A stretch of DNA of 60,595 nucleotides from an uncultured beta proteobacterium (GTDB lineage Bacteria > Pseudomonadota > Gammaproteobacteria > Burkholderiales > Nitrosomonadaceae), in assembly GCA_900696615.1 (NCBI GenBank), contig CAADGS010000054.1:1-60595 (forward strand), in the 5' to 3' direction. The first letter of the stretch is position 1, and each line of letters starts with the position of its first letter. The position numbers and the translations under genes were made by a program. Positions 18,355 through 28,168 of the stretch are shown in pieces. Under the pieces are notes generated by a model that made no database searches, was not told where the DNA came from, and was given only the letters and a program-made list of their open reading frames with translations.

Positions 18355-19521
18355 ATGTTAAATATTAATATAACCGCTGCACCACAAGTTAATTCTTCAA
18401 CTGACAGCCCAGTAATGATAAATAATGCTGCATCGGTTGACACACACCAACCGTCTTCAGAAGAATTTGCCAAAGTATTGGAACGTGAGGTATCCGGCTC
18501 TACAAATAAGAGTGAAGCAAACGCAACAACTGCTGCAACAGCCGAATCTTCGGAAAAGGAAGCCTTACCAAATAGTGACAACCCGGTAGTAAATGTACCA
18601 GCAGATACATCCAGCATGCATACTCAGGCCAATAATCTATTCATTAATTTAACGGTAGCTGAGCAACTACCCATCCATTCCAGCACAATTGATCCAGGCA
18701 CTTCGATCGTCGCCGCAATCACACCGGCGGGATTATCAACGCTACCTCAAAATACGTTTATTCCTCAAGATGGGAAGCTTGTGACAAACCCAGTATTTCT
18801 AACAAATCAAGTATTGCAACAAAAGATCGCGCAAACCACCGCCCTTACTAGCCCACTGGCAAGTAATTTCACTTTCTCATCGGATGATTTTTGGCAATCA
18901 CTCGATATGGCAGATTCTGCCGCTCCCGGCAAATCATTTCCGCTTCCCATAGAAGGGAGTGATGCTTTTCATGCCAATACAAAAGAAACTCTCTTTCCAG
19001 TAGCGCCTGAATCGATTGCACCGCAATCATCAAGTTTAACGCATAGTACTTCCACTTCCTCCTTGTATACCGGACCACAAAGCGTTCAAGTCGATCTTCC
19101 AGTAGACCAGCCAAAATGGGGAAGTGAATTTGCACAAAAAATCGTCTGGTTAACTTCACAACAACATCAAGTAGCCGAAATCCGTTTAAATCCGGCTCAT
19201 CTTGGCCCGGTCGAAGTCATGCTAACCATTACACAAGATCAAGCAACGGCGCAATTCTTATCACCCCATCCGGCAGTTCGTGAAGCAATTGAACAAGCCT
19301 TACCGAGATTGAGAGAAATGATGGCCGAGAATGGAATTCAGTTAGGTAACGTAATGGTTGGGGCTGACTCGTTTCAACAAGGAGGCAGGCAACAACAAAC
19401 CTATACTTCAACCAACAATATGACAAAACCAGCCACTACCCAGGTGGAAGCTATGCGTTCAGTCGATACAACAATTGTTTCAACAGCTAGTCATCATGGC
19501 ATTGTCAACACTTATGCCTAG
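18355..19521 (+). CDS. fliK: Flagellar hook-length control protein FliK
   Basis: FliK measures hook length and switches export specificity. The 388-aa protein has a long Ser/Thr/Ala-rich, low-complexity N-terminal two thirds and the conserved C-terminal switch domain (about residues 255-335) with VAEIRLNPAHLGPVEVML and REAIEQALPRLREMMAENGIQLGNVMV. It appears to start its own transcription unit behind the sigma-54 promoter at 18289-18305. Confidence 0.93.
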   Translation: MLNINITAAPQVNSSTDSPVMINNAASVDTHQPSSEEFAKVLEREVSGSTNKSEANATTAATAESSEKEALPNSDNPVVNVPADTSSMHTQANNLFINLTVAEQLPIHSSTIDPGTSIVAAITPAGLSTLPQNTFIPQDGKLVTNPVFLTNQVLQQKIAQTTALTSPLASNFTFSSDDFWQSLDMADSAAPGKSFPLPIEGSDAFHANTKETLFPVAPESIAPQSSSLTHSTSTSSLYTGPQSVQVDLPVDQPKWGSEFAQKIVWLTSQQHQVAEIRLNPAHLGPVEVMLTITQDQATAQFLSPHPAVREAIEQALPRLREMMAENGIQLGNVMVGADSFQQGGRQQQTYTSTNNMTKPATTQVEAMRSVDTTIVSTASHHGIVNTYA

Positions 19522-19797
19522 ACCTTGATCAGTGAAGTATATTCATTTATCGATATTCTTAAAAAAATTTCCTTACGGTGTGATTTCAATCCAAGCACCT
19601 TTTCCATTGAATGGACCTAATCAGTGTTTCATTTGTAATTGGTAAACTTCATGGCTTGAAGAGCTGATAAATATCTAACCAAGCTTTTGAAAACTTTGTT
19701 ACGCGAAAATAGCGACACTATTTCATTGCTATTTATCGCATCGTCTAACTGTCCTGTCTAAGATAATTGTGTTCATCTAACTTAGGAGTTGAGCATA
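19522..19797. other. fliK-fliL intergenic gap
   Basis: A 276-nt non-coding gap that divides the flagellar block into fliF-K and fliL-R. It ends in a clear TTAGGAGTT ribosome-binding site for fliL. I looked for a sigma-54 element and found only TGGTAAACTTCATGGCT, whose spacing (11 nt) is off by one, so no promoter is claimed. Confidence 0.4.
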
Positions 19798-20286
19798 ATG
19801 TCAAAAACCGCTGAAAAGCCATCTGAATCAGGTGGAGGAAAAAATAAAAAAGGCTTAATTATGATCATCTTGATAGCAACCATTGCTATCGGTGCCGGTG
19901 CCGGTGGTACATGGTATGCCATGAAAATGATGGGAGGTGATGAGTCTGACCCGCCAAAACCTAAGGAAAAACCCACAACATTTGTCGATCTCGATATTTT
20001 TACCGTCAATCTGCAACCGGAAGTCAACAATCAATATCTACAAGTTGGTTTAACAATAAAAACTCGAGAAACTTCCGTAGTGGCGGAAATCAAAAAACAA
20101 ATGCCGGAAATTCGTAATCGCATTCTCATGTTACTTTCCAGCAAAAAAGCAGAAGAAATTTCAGGTGTTGCAGGAAAGCAACAATTAAGCCAGCAAATTG
20201 TTGATGAGATCAGACAATCTTTAAGCAAGACTGAATTGCAAGAAGAAGTTCTGGAAGCATTGTTTACATCATTCGTGATTCAGTAA
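19798..20286 (+). CDS. fliL: Flagellar basal body-associated protein FliL
   Basis: FliL is a single-pass inner-membrane protein at the stator-rotor interface. From the ATG at 19798 (8 nt after TTAGGAGTT) it is 162 aa. A Lys-rich N-terminus leads into one membrane helix (GLIMIILIATIAIGAGAGGTW, about residues 23-43), followed by a periplasmic domain with FVDLDIFTVNLQPE. It heads the second flagellar run. Confidence 0.94.
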   Translation: MSKTAEKPSESGGGKNKKGLIMIILIATIAIGAGAGGTWYAMKMMGGDESDPPKPKEKPTTFVDLDIFTVNLQPEVNNQYLQVGLTIKTRETSVVAEIKKQMPEIRNRILMLLSSKKAEEISGVAGKQQLSQQIVDEIRQSLSKTELQEEVLEALFTSFVIQ

Positions 20287-20293
20287 TACTCCT

Positions 20294-21271
20294 ATGTCTG
20301 AAGAATTTCTTTCACAAGATGAGGTTGACGCACTCCTCAGAGGCGCCACCGGTGAAAGCGATGACGAAAGTAAAGAGGAAGAAAAAGGTGGGGTCAGAGC
20401 CTATAACATTGGCACACAGGAACGTATTGTACGTGGCCGGATGCCAACCTTTGAAATTATCAACGAGCGGTTTGCGCGTTTACTTCGCATTGGTTTATTC
20501 AATTTTATGCGCCGCACGGTAGATATTTCAGTTGGACCCGTTAAGGTTATCAAATTTAGCGAATTTGTCCGCAACCTGGTGGTACCGACCAACCTCAACA
20601 TGGTCCAAATGAAGCCATTACGAGGTAATGCTTTGCTTGTTTTTGATCCCAATTTGATTTTTTTAATTGTGGATAATTTATTTGGTGGAGATGGCCGCTA
20701 TCACACGCGCGTAGAAGGCAGAGATTTTACACAAACCGAACAACGCATTATTCAGCGATTGCTGAACGTCGTCTTTGAAGATTATGAAAAATCGTGGAAA
20801 TCGGTTTACCCAATAAAATTTGAGTATGTTCGATCCGAAATGAATCCACAGTTTGCATCGATTGCAACACCCAATGAAGTGGTTGTCACAGTAACCTTTG
20901 ATATAGATATGGGTAACAAGGGCGGCGCATTTCATGTATGCATTCCCTATTCGATGATTGAGCCCATTAAAGATACGTTATATAGCGCCTTGCAAGGTGA
21001 CCACCTGGAAGTGGATAAACGCTGGATCAAATTATTATCGCAACAAGTACAAGGCGCGGAAGTAGAGCTGATTGCCAATCTTGGGCATACAAAAGTTACC
21101 TTTGACCAAATTCTTAACATGCAAGCTGGCGACATTATTCCCCTGGATATTCCCAAAACCGTTACCGCGCATGTCGATGGGGTACCGGTTATGGATTGTC
21201 ACTACGGCACCATGAACGGCCGTTATGCGCTAAGAGTCAACGCGATGATTTCTCAATCGGGAAGCGAATAA
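20294..21271 (+). CDS. fliM: Flagellar motor switch protein FliM
   Basis: FliM forms the middle of the C ring and binds phosphorylated CheY. The 325-aa protein begins with the CheY-binding peptide region (EEFLSQDEVDALLRG). The CheC-like middle domain (RIVRGRMPTFEIINERFARLLR; RGNALLVFDPNLIFLIVDNLFGG) follows, and the end is the SpoA-like domain that contacts FliN. It lies 7 nt after fliL and 16 nt before fliN. Confidence 0.96.
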   Translation: MSEEFLSQDEVDALLRGATGESDDESKEEEKGGVRAYNIGTQERIVRGRMPTFEIINERFARLLRIGLFNFMRRTVDISVGPVKVIKFSEFVRNLVVPTNLNMVQMKPLRGNALLVFDPNLIFLIVDNLFGGDGRYHTRVEGRDFTQTEQRIIQRLLNVVFEDYEKSWKSVYPIKFEYVRSEMNPQFASIATPNEVVVTVTFDIDMGNKGGAFHVCIPYSMIEPIKDTLYSALQGDHLEVDKRWIKLLSQQVQGAEVELIANLGHTKVTFDQILNMQAGDIIPLDIPKTVTAHVDGVPVMDCHYGTMNGRYALRVNAMISQSGSE

Positions 21272-21287
21272 TTTTTTGGAGATTAAC

Positions 21288-21791
21288 ATGTCAGAACCCA
21301 CCGAAAATGAACCTTTAGAGTCCGATGATTGGGCGGCAGCCATGGCCGAGCAGGCAGCCGCCACACAACATGAACCAGAATCACAAGTTGATGACTGGGC
21401 AGCAGCCATGGCTGAGCAAGAAGCAGCGACTCAAAGCCAATCCACTAACAATCCTATGGCAGGTGCTCAGGCTGCAACGGCAACAGTCTTTAAAGAGTTT
21501 TCCAAAGATAGTGCATTGCACAACTCACGCTACGATATCGACTTGATTCTTGATATTCCCGTACAAATGACTGTCGAACTGGGACGTACCAAAATCACCA
21601 TCAAGAACTTGCTGCAACTGGCGCAAGGCTCTGTTGTCGAGCTTGACGGCATGGCGGGTGAGCCCATGGACGTACTCGTTAACGGCTGTTTAATAGCACA
21701 AGGCGAAGTAGTGGTCGTTAATGACAAATTCGGTATCCGGCTTACGGATATCATCACTCCGAGCGAACGTATTCGTAAACTTAATCGTTAG
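21288..21791 (+). CDS. fliN: Flagellar motor switch protein FliN with duplicated N-terminal motif
   Basis: FliN builds the base of the C ring. From the ATG at 21288 (after TTGGAGATTAAC) it is 167 aa. The SpoA domain at the C-terminus is typical (LDIPVQMTVELGRTKITIKNLLQLAQGSVVELD). The N-terminal extension is unusual: a 15-residue block DDWAAAMAEQxAATQ-like sequence occurs twice, encoded at 21324-21368 and 21390-21434, spaced 22 residues apart. Many FliN proteins have one such DDWAxA motif. Confidence 0.95.
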   Translation: MSEPTENEPLESDDWAAAMAEQAAATQHEPESQVDDWAAAMAEQEAATQSQSTNNPMAGAQAATATVFKEFSKDSALHNSRYDIDLILDIPVQMTVELGRTKITIKNLLQLAQGSVVELDGMAGEPMDVLVNGCLIAQGEVVVVNDKFGIRLTDIITPSERIRKLNR

Positions 21792-21799
21792 AGCTAAGC

Positions 21800-22240
21800 A
21801 TGATTAATCGTCAATGGTTATTCTTAGTAGCATTGTTACTACCGTTCCAAGCCCTGGCTGAAACCGGAAGGGCAGGTTATGTGCCGCCTCCTTCCGTAGT
21901 TTCCACGGAAAATACTTTGCAAATGGCAGGAGGATTGCTATTAGTCTTGGCATTTATCTGGGGACTTACATGGTTGCTTAAGCGCTTTTCACTGATTCCC
22001 GCCGCTGCCGCTGGCACCCTTAAGGTTGTAGCAGCAACAGGGGTGGGACAACGAGAGCGGGTGGTAGTGGTTGAAATTGACAATACGTGGCTAGTTTTAG
22101 GTGTAGCGCCTGGTCACGTAACCAAACTGCACATCTTGGACAAGCCTGCAGTAAGTTCAGGCGATGCGACACAAGAACACACATCACATAAAGATTTTGC
22201 CGTTAAGCTAAACGAGAGTATGAAAAAAGACCATGTCTAA
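21800..22240 (+). CDS. fliO: Flagellar biosynthetic protein FliO
   Basis: FliO assists assembly of the FliP ring of the export gate. The 146-aa protein has a signal-like N-terminus ([15 protein letters not shown]), one membrane helix ([22 protein letters not shown], about residues 42-63), and the conserved cytoplasmic FliO region ([32 protein letters not shown]). It overlaps fliP by 8 nt. Confidence 0.9.
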   Translation: MINRQWLFLVALLLPFQALAETGRAGYVPPPSVVSTENTLQMAGGLLLVLAFIWGLTWLLKRFSLIPAAAAGTLKVVAATGVGQRERVVVVEIDNTWLVLGVAPGHVTKLHILDKPAVSSGDATQEHTSHKDFAVKLNESMKKDHV

Positions 22241-23024
22241 CCCATGCACATCGATCATCCCATGCTTCATGGGAAGAAAATTCACGCTATTCAAGATAAT
22301 TTTCTTCTTTGCAAGTTTCATCGCCTTGCCTGCATTTGCCCAAAAATCGGGATTTCCTGCATTCACCAGCACACCCGGCGCAAATGGCAGCACAACCTAC
22401 GCGTTGAACTTGCAAACATTATTACTATTAACTTCGTTAACTTTTATACCGGCAACAGTATTAATGATGTCGAGTTTCACCCGAATCATCATTGTGTTAT
22501 CACTACTTCGGTTGGCCCTCGGTACACAATCGTCCCCCCCCAATCAGGTACTCCTGGGATTGGCGCTATTTTTGACATTTTTTATCATGTCACCGGTTAT
22601 TGACCGCGTTTATAACGAAGCTTATGTCCCCTTTTCAGAAGATAAGATCACTATCATGGAAGCCGCCGATAAAGCAAGCGTGCCATTAAAATCATTCATG
22701 CTGCATCAAACCCGGGAAACGGATCTAGCATTATTTGTAGAAATTTCAGGAAGCGAAGAAATTGAAAGCCGCGACCAAGTTCCTTTAAAAATACTTGTGC
22801 CGGCATATATCACCAGCGAATTAAAAACCGCATTCCAGATTGGTTTTGTTATATTCATTCCATTTCTGATCATTGATCTGGTGGTATCCAGTGTACTGAT
22901 GGCAATGGGTATGATGATGCTATCACCAATGATCATTTCATTGCCATTCAAATTAATGCTTTTTGTTTTAGTCGATGGATGGCATTTAATTATTGGCTCA
23001 TTGACACAAAGTTTCTATACCTGA
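22233..23024 (+). CDS. fliP: Flagellar export gate protein FliP
   Basis: FliP is a core component of the FliPQR export gate. The 263-aa frame has a cleavable signal peptide ([13 protein letters not shown]), which is normal for FliP, then the signature [20 protein letters not shown] and [16 protein letters not shown]-terminal helices with [34 protein letters not shown] follow. A second ATG at 22269 would give a more typical signal peptide and is an alternative start. Confidence 0.96.
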   Translation: MSNPCTSIIPCFMGRKFTLFKIIFFFASFIALPAFAQKSGFPAFTSTPGANGSTTYALNLQTLLLLTSLTFIPATVLMMSSFTRIIIVLSLLRLALGTQSSPPNQVLLGLALFLTFFIMSPVIDRVYNEAYVPFSEDKITIMEAADKASVPLKSFMLHQTRETDLALFVEISGSEEIESRDQVPLKILVPAYITSELKTAFQIGFVIFIPFLIIDLVVSSVLMAMGMMMLSPMIISLPFKLMLFVLVDGWHLIIGSLTQSFYT

Positions 23025-23037
23025 AAGGAACTCAACT

Positions 23038-23310
23038 ATGACTCCAGAAAGTGCAATGACTATTGGCCGACAGGCTCTTGAAATTACATTCATGGTTTCC
23101 GCCCCGCTGTTGCTTTCAGCTCTGGCAACCGGCTTAATTGTCAGTATCTTCCAAGCGGCAACGCAAATCAATGAAATGACGTTGTCATTCATTCCCAAAT
23201 TATTGGTCATGTTTCTAGTTATGGTGCTGGCTGGCCCTTGGATGATCAATATTATGACGGATTACATGCAACGGCTATTTTCCAGCATTCCTTGGTTGGC
23301 AGTTGGTTAG
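23038..23310 (+). CDS. fliQ: Flagellar export gate protein FliQ
   Basis: FliQ is the two-helix subunit of the export gate. The 90-aa length and two hydrophobic helices (about residues 16-40 and 50-75) are typical, with the FQAATQINEMTLSFIPK loop conserved. GAAAGGAAC precedes the ATG. It lies between fliP and fliR as in most flagellar systems. Confidence 0.95.
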   Translation: MTPESAMTIGRQALEITFMVSAPLLLSALATGLIVSIFQAATQINEMTLSFIPKLLVMFLVMVLAGPWMINIMTDYMQRLFSSIPWLAVG

Positions 23311-23362
23311 CATCGCCCAACTTAAACGCTGGTTGATCCCATCGGCCGAATAAATCGTTTTT

Positions 23363-24160
23363 ATGATCAATATAACCGCTGCCGAACTCAGTAGCTTATT
23401 GGCAATTTATATTTGGCCGCTCAGTAGAATTCTTGCATTGATAGCAACGGCTCCAATTCTTGGCAATCCTAGCGTTCCAGTGCGAGTAAAAGTGGGATTG
23501 GCAATCATGCTTACCATCCTAGTCGCACCTACAGTCGAAAAATCGCTACCAGAAATTGATCCCGCATCGGGTACGGGTTTAATCGTATTGTTGCAACAGG
23601 TATTGATCGGAATTGCCATTGGATTCGTCATGCGCATTGTTTTTGTTGCGGTAGAAATGGCTGGTGAATTAATCGGCTTGCAGATGGGTCTCGGTTTTGC
23701 GATTTTCTTCGATCCGCAAAACTCAGGTCAGATCGATATCATTGGCCGTTTTCTCGGAGTAATTGCCAGTTTGGCATTCTTGGCAATAGACGGTCACTTA
23801 CTAATGATTGCGTTGATTTCACAAAGCTTTAGCACATTACCTGTTAACCCGGAGGGCGTCACCGCCGCCACATTCACTACACTTGCCAATTGGGGCGGTG
23901 AAATTTTCAAATCGGGTTTGCAATTATCATTACCCGTTCTAACCGCTCTTCTCATCACTAACCTTGCGCTGGGTATCCTGACACGTGCCGCACCACAATT
24001 AAATATTTTTGCCGTCGGCTTTCCGCTGACATTGTCGATCGGCCTTCTTGTGCTGGCACTTAGCATGCCTTTTTATGCTCCGATTCTGGAAAATCTTGTG
24101 CACGACGGATTGAATTTGATGATGGGAATGCTAAATATCGACAAAATCAACATACCCTAA
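23363..24160 (+). CDS. fliR: Flagellar export gate protein FliR
   Basis: FliR closes the FliPQR gate. The 265-aa protein has six to eight hydrophobic helices and the family pattern ISRILALIATAPILGNPSVPVRVKVGLA near the N-terminus, followed by EMAGELIGLQMGLGFAIFFDPQ. It is the last gene of the flagellar block in this window, 53 nt after fliQ. Confidence 0.95.
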   Translation: MINITAAELSSLLAIYIWPLSRILALIATAPILGNPSVPVRVKVGLAIMLTILVAPTVEKSLPEIDPASGTGLIVLLQQVLIGIAIGFVMRIVFVAVEMAGELIGLQMGLGFAIFFDPQNSGQIDIIGRFLGVIASLAFLAIDGHLLMIALISQSFSTLPVNPEGVTAATFTTLANWGGEIFKSGLQLSLPVLTALLITNLALGILTRAAPQLNIFAVGFPLTLSIGLLVLALSMPFYAPILENLVHDGLNLMMGMLNIDKINIP

Positions 24161-24389
24161 TAAATATAAAAGCTAGGAATTCATCAATTGTTGCAGGAAT
24201 TTTTATTGCTATTGAACGGTTGCAATCTACACCCGCTTTATATTTCTGGTCAATATTTATAAACAGATGCTATTTCCCTGCTTTTTCATCATAAGCTTTC
24301 TAATTAAAAATTGTTAAAGTCATAATTTACTGATGCGCAATTATTGTCAGCATGAACATCAAGTACTCTTTAGCTTTAATTAATAACTT

Positions 24390-26234
24390 ATGACATTCAA
24401 GTCGCGTTTATTAAGCTCGCTTCGCAAAATCTCATCGTCAGAACCTCAAGATGACAATGAAGTTATTGCGTTAAGCAACGAGCATCAATCAAATGACTCT
24501 TTTGACGCCGATCAGCAAACTTCGCTCATTCAAGGCATCAAGCAACAGCTTGAAACGGCGTATCGCGATCGCTTAAATGCGGAAGACCGCGCTATTAAAG
24601 AAGCACAGAAACGAATTGAATCAGAAAGAATTGCGCGTGTCGCCGCTGAAGCCAGAGCACGTGCCGAAGCCAATGCGAGAGTTGCAGCCGAAGCCAGAAT
24701 CCAGGCCGAAACCATTGCGACCGAGCAAGCTCGCAGCAGAGCTAAAGCAGAAGCGCTTGCCACTGAAGAGGCCAATATCCGCTATGAACTGGAGATCAAA
24801 GCCAAGCACCTTGCGGATGAAAAATGCAGAGCGGAAAAGGCCTTAAGCGTTCTGCTAGAAGCGAAGCTCAAAGCCGAAGCGGCTATTGTCGATAAGAAGC
24901 AAAAACGAGTTGAACAAGAAGCTGTTGCGCTCGATCAAATCCATGCTGCAGCGTTAAAAGAAACAGAAGCCGCTGAAGCCGCCTTCAATAGCGCCAAAGC
25001 AGCAGATCAAGCACGCTTAATTGCGCTCGCAGCTATTGAAGCTGAAACGAACGCAACCATGGCCGCTCATGTAAAAATCCAAGAATCGCAAAGAATTATA
25101 GCGTTAGCCAAAGCACGTGAAGAAGCTGACAAGCAAGTACTTGAAGCAATACAAATTCGTGTCCAGTTAGAAGCCCAAGCAGTATTACAAGCAACAATGC
25201 GTCTTGATGCCGAAAAGAAAGCAAGAACAGCGGAAGAAGATAAAATTCAAGCCGAAACAGCCGCCGCACAAGTTGCAATGAATAAAGCCGAAGCAGAAAC
25301 ACGTGCAGCAGAGCAAGCAAGAAAACGTGCTGCATTAGACACACAAGCCACCATTGCTGCACAGGACAGGGCCGATGCCGAACAAGTAGCTGCTGAGATT
25401 GCAGAAACGATTATTGCTAATGAGAACGTTGCGACGAAAGCAATCCAGGATCGCCTCATAGCTGAATCCAAACTACTTGAAGAAAGTAATAAACGTGTGC
25501 AAATCGAAACTGATGCATGTGCTGCGGCGGAAGCAGCGCTATTAGCTGAGAAACAAGCAACCGCAATTGCCCTTGAAAGAGAACAGGCCGAAAACACAGC
25601 AACCAAGGAATATCAAAAACGGATTAAGGCCGAAGAGAAAGCCCTGAAACAAGCCGAAGCCCGTAAAGAAGCTGAAATCGCCGCACAAAAAGCGACTAAG
25701 CTTAAAGCTGAAGCGGAACGACGATTGAAAACCGCCGCTGAATCAAAAATACAGATGGATGAGCTGGCCACACAAGAAGCAAACACTAAAGCCGAATTGG
25801 AACAACAGTTATTAGATGATGCAAAAATCCGCGCTAAAGCAGTGACTGATGCAAAACAAGCCGTAGCCGAGCGGCTTGAGATAGAGCAAAAAATTACTGG
25901 GTTGGCGATAACACGGGCACAAGCAAAAATAATCGCCACAAATAAAGCTAAAGCACAGCTTGAAGCTGAGAAGGCAGCAACTAAGATCGCTTTGGAAAAA
26001 GCCAGAACGGAATCTGCCGCGCTCGTTGCCATACAGGAACGCATTGCTTTGGAATCGAAGGCATTGGAAGCTGCAGCAGAACGTGAAGCGGTTGAAATGA
26101 TGGCTAAAGAAGCGCTCTATGCGCGTTCCCAAGCAGACAAAGAAGCAACTGCTGCTGCCACCGCAAGAATTCGCGCTGAAATCGCAGCTGCCGAATGCTC
26201 CCGAAACAGAGCTGTTTCTGGCGTCAAATATTGA
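24390..26234 (+). CDS. Giant coiled-coil protein of 39 tandem 14-residue units
   Basis: A 614-aa protein of no recognised family. Residues 1-63 form a polar head; residues 64-609 divide without a single insertion or deletion into 39 units of 14 residues, ending with the tail SGVKY. The unit pattern is roughly A-E-x-x-A-x-x-x-A-x-x-R-x-x: position 2 is acidic in 35 of 39 units and position 5 is Ala in 31 and aliphatic in the rest. There is no Pro and one Gly in the repeat. Fourteen residues equal two heptads, so a very long continuous helix or coiled coil is expected. No signal peptide or membrane segment is seen. It follows fliR by 229 nt, but a flagellar role is unproven. Confidence 0.85.
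   Translation: MTFKSRLLSSLRKISSSEPQDDNEVIALSNEHQSNDSFDADQQTSLIQGIKQQLETAYRDRLNAEDRAIKEAQKRIESERIARVAAEARARAEANARVAAEARIQAETIATEQARSRAKAEALATEEANIRYELEIKAKHLADEKCRAEKALSVLLEAKLKAEAAIVDKKQKRVEQEAVALDQIHAAALKETEAAEAAFNSAKAADQARLIALAAIEAETNATMAAHVKIQESQRIIALAKAREEADKQVLEAIQIRVQLEAQAVLQATMRLDAEKKARTAEEDKIQAETAAAQVAMNKAEAETRAAEQARKRAALDTQATIAAQDRADAEQVAAEIAETIIANENVATKAIQDRLIAESKLLEESNKRVQIETDACAAAEAALLAEKQATAIALEREQAENTATKEYQKRIKAEEKALKQAEARKEAEIAAQKATKLKAEAERRLKTAAESKIQMDELATQEANTKAELEQQLLDDAKIRAKAVTDAKQAVAERLEIEQKITGLAITRAQAKIIATNKAKAQLEAEKAATKIALEKARTESAALVAIQERIALESKALEAAAEREAVEMMAKEALYARSQADKEATAAATARIRAEIAAAECSRNRAVSGVKY
24579..26216 (+). repeat. 39 x 42-nt degenerate tandem repeat (coding)
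   Basis: The coding DNA for residues 64-609 is a tandem array of 42-nt units. The nucleotide copies are well diverged from each other while the amino-acid register is strictly kept, so the periodicity looks old and under selection at the protein level. Typical well-kept units read AETIATEQARSRAK, AEALATEEANIRYE and AEKQATAIALEREQ. Confidence 0.85.
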
Positions 26235-26920
26235 TACACAAAATTCATCAATCACACATCCGTAATTTGCATTTACCATGTAACATTTTCGCAACCAATG
26301 CAACAGCAAATATTGCGATTGGCTAACCACATAGCTTTATTCTCAAATTACGCTATTTTTTCTAATTACCTAAACAATCCACAATTTGAATGAAAAGTAA
26401 ATAATTGTTTGAAAAAATCGGCATGATTATTTATTAGAATAATAACTTATTGATAAATAATACATAATATGATTGTTAACTAATTAATCAGACTAGGAAA
26501 AACCCTTAGAAATATACGATTTAGGCATCAAATCCATCTAGTTATTAACAAAGTTATCCACAGAAATTGTGGATAATAAGAAAAATCTTATGACAAATAA
26601 GATGATAAGCTACGTTAATAAAAAAAACATTCCGCCATTTGAAAAGCAGGCATCATTACAGAGTCGAGACCGTTACTTACAATTCTCCGGTTCCTGTGAG
26701 AATGGGTAGCATAAGTAAAATCAATAGAATCCCTTTATTCCAGAAGGCAAGTGAAAAGAGATTACTCAAACTAACTAAGCGCCGCTAATGCTCAGTTATG
26801 CTTTGAATGTTAATGGAGGCAAAACAACAGAGAATACTCATCAATTCGGTTGTTGATCTGTGAAGTACCGCAGAATTGTGGCAAACTTCGTAGATAAACA
26901 ATTATACCGGTAGATGACTC
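26235..26920. other. A+T-rich intergenic region
   Basis: This 686-nt gap has no credible reading frame. Its left half (about 26340-26530) is extremely rich in A+T, with runs such as TTATTGATAAATAATACATAA. At 26554-26576 sit two perfect DnaA boxes. The right half is of mixed composition and must hold the promoter of lolC. The combination resembles replication-related DNA but lacks dnaA or other origin neighbours. Confidence 0.6.
26554..26576. promoter_or_regulatory. Inverted pair of perfect DnaA boxes
   Basis: TTATCCACA (26554-26562) and its exact reverse complement TGTGGATAA (26568-26576) are separated by 5 nt. Both match the DnaA consensus TTATNCACA in the strongest form. The pair also makes a 9-bp hairpin with a 5-nt loop, but no T-run follows, so a terminator is less likely. 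A weaker TTATTAACA lies just upstream at 26542. Confidence 0.6.
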
Positions 26921-28168
26921 GTGTCCCCTTATGAACTATTCATCGGCTTGCGTTATACGCGCGCCAAAAAACGAAACCACTTCATCTCTTTCATTTCACT
27001 CATTTCTTTAATGGGCATTACGTTAGGCATGACCGCCCTAATCACTGTCATGTCAGTCATGAACGGTTTTCAGAAAGAAGTCCGCACGCGCATTCTGGGT
27101 GTTGCATCGCACATCCAGATCGGCAGTCTGCAAGGCAATCTGCACCATTGGCAACAAACGGCGGAAGAAGCGGGTAAACATCCAGCCGTAGAAGCGGCTG
27201 CACCTTATGTCAACGCCCAAGGCATGCTATCGCATAATCAAGTTGTGCAAGGCGTTATCGTTCGTGGCATATTACCTGCGGCAGAAGATAAAGTAGCCAA
27301 TTTTACTAAAACTATGGTTAGCGGAGAGCTCGATCATTTGGTACCGGGAGCCTTTGGTATCGTGATCGGCATGGAATTGGCGCGTACATTAGGCACTTTT
27401 GTGGGTGACAAGATTGTGCTGATTTCGCCGCAGGGGCAAGTTACGCCTGCAGGTATTTTGCCACGGCTGAAGCAATTTACCGTAGTCGGTATTTTTGAAG
27501 TCGGACATTTTGAGTACGATTCAGGTTTAGTGCTGATTCATATGTTTGACGCACAAAAACTATATCGTATGGAAAACGACGACGTATCCGGCGTACGATT
27601 AAAACTGAAAGATTTGTTTCAAGCGCCCAAAGTAGTTCAAGAATTACCGGCTATGCTGTCAATTGACAGCTACATCAGCGATTGGACCAGGCAGCATGCC
27701 AATTATTTTCGAGCCATTCAGATCGAAAAACGCATGCTGTCACTGATACTGGCATTGATTATTGCAGTTGCGGCATTCAATATCGTATCTACATTAGTGA
27801 TGGCAGTAACTGATAAGCAATCGGACATTGCCATTTTACGAACCTTAGGCGCCAGTCCACGCAGTATCATGAAAATTTTTATCGTACAGGGAACGTTTAT
27901 TGGCGTTTTTGGAACGCTTCTTGGGGTCACCGGCGGGATGTTATTGGCTTACAATGTAGGTGATGTGGTTGCTTTTATCGAGAGTATGTTCAATGTTCAG
28001 TTCTTATCCCGCGAAGTGTATTACATCAGTGAAATTCCAACCGACCCGCAAATGACGGACATCACGACAGTCGCCGTCACCTCGTTTGTTTTGAGCTTAT
28101 TGGCAACGATTTATCCCAGCTACCGGGCATCGAAGGTGAATCCGGCGGAGGCATTGCGCTATGAATGA
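26921..28168 (+). CDS. lolC: Lipoprotein-releasing ABC transporter permease LolC/LolE
   Basis: The 415-aa permease extracts outer-membrane lipoproteins from the inner membrane for transfer to LolA. It begins [52 protein letters not shown], a hallmark of LolC/E. It has four membrane helices with a large periplasmic MacB-like domain between the first and second, and ends in an FtsX-type permease domain. The start is GTG at 26921. It overlaps lolD by 8 nt. Only one permease gene is present here, so it may work as a homodimer (LolF type). Confidence 0.93.
   Translation: MSPYELFIGLRYTRAKKRNHFISFISLISLMGITLGMTALITVMSVMNGFQKEVRTRILGVASHIQIGSLQGNLHHWQQTAEEAGKHPAVEAAAPYVNAQGMLSHNQVVQGVIVRGILPAAEDKVANFTKTMVSGELDHLVPGAFGIVIGMELARTLGTFVGDKIVLISPQGQVTPAGILPRLKQFTVVGIFEVGHFEYDSGLVLIHMFDAQKLYRMENDDVSGVRLKLKDLFQAPKVVQELPAMLSIDSYISDWTRQHANYFRAIQIEKRMLSLILALIIAVAAFNIVSTLVMAVTDKQSDIAILRTLGASPRSIMKIFIVQGTFIGVFGTLLGVTGGMLLAYNVGDVVAFIESMFNVQFLSREVYYISEIPTDPQMTDITTVAVTSFVLSLLATIYPSYRASKVNPAEALRYE

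Noticed and set aside
25096..26330. Several long leftward frames rich in Cys, Ser, Ala and Leu
   Set aside because: They are mirror images of the Ala/Glu/Lys repeat codons of the coiled-coil gene and carry no independent signal.
26235..26920. Chromosomal origin of replication
   Set aside because: Only two strong DnaA boxes are present and none of the usual origin neighbours (dnaA, dnaN, rpmH, parAB) is nearby, so only a DnaA-box site is reported.
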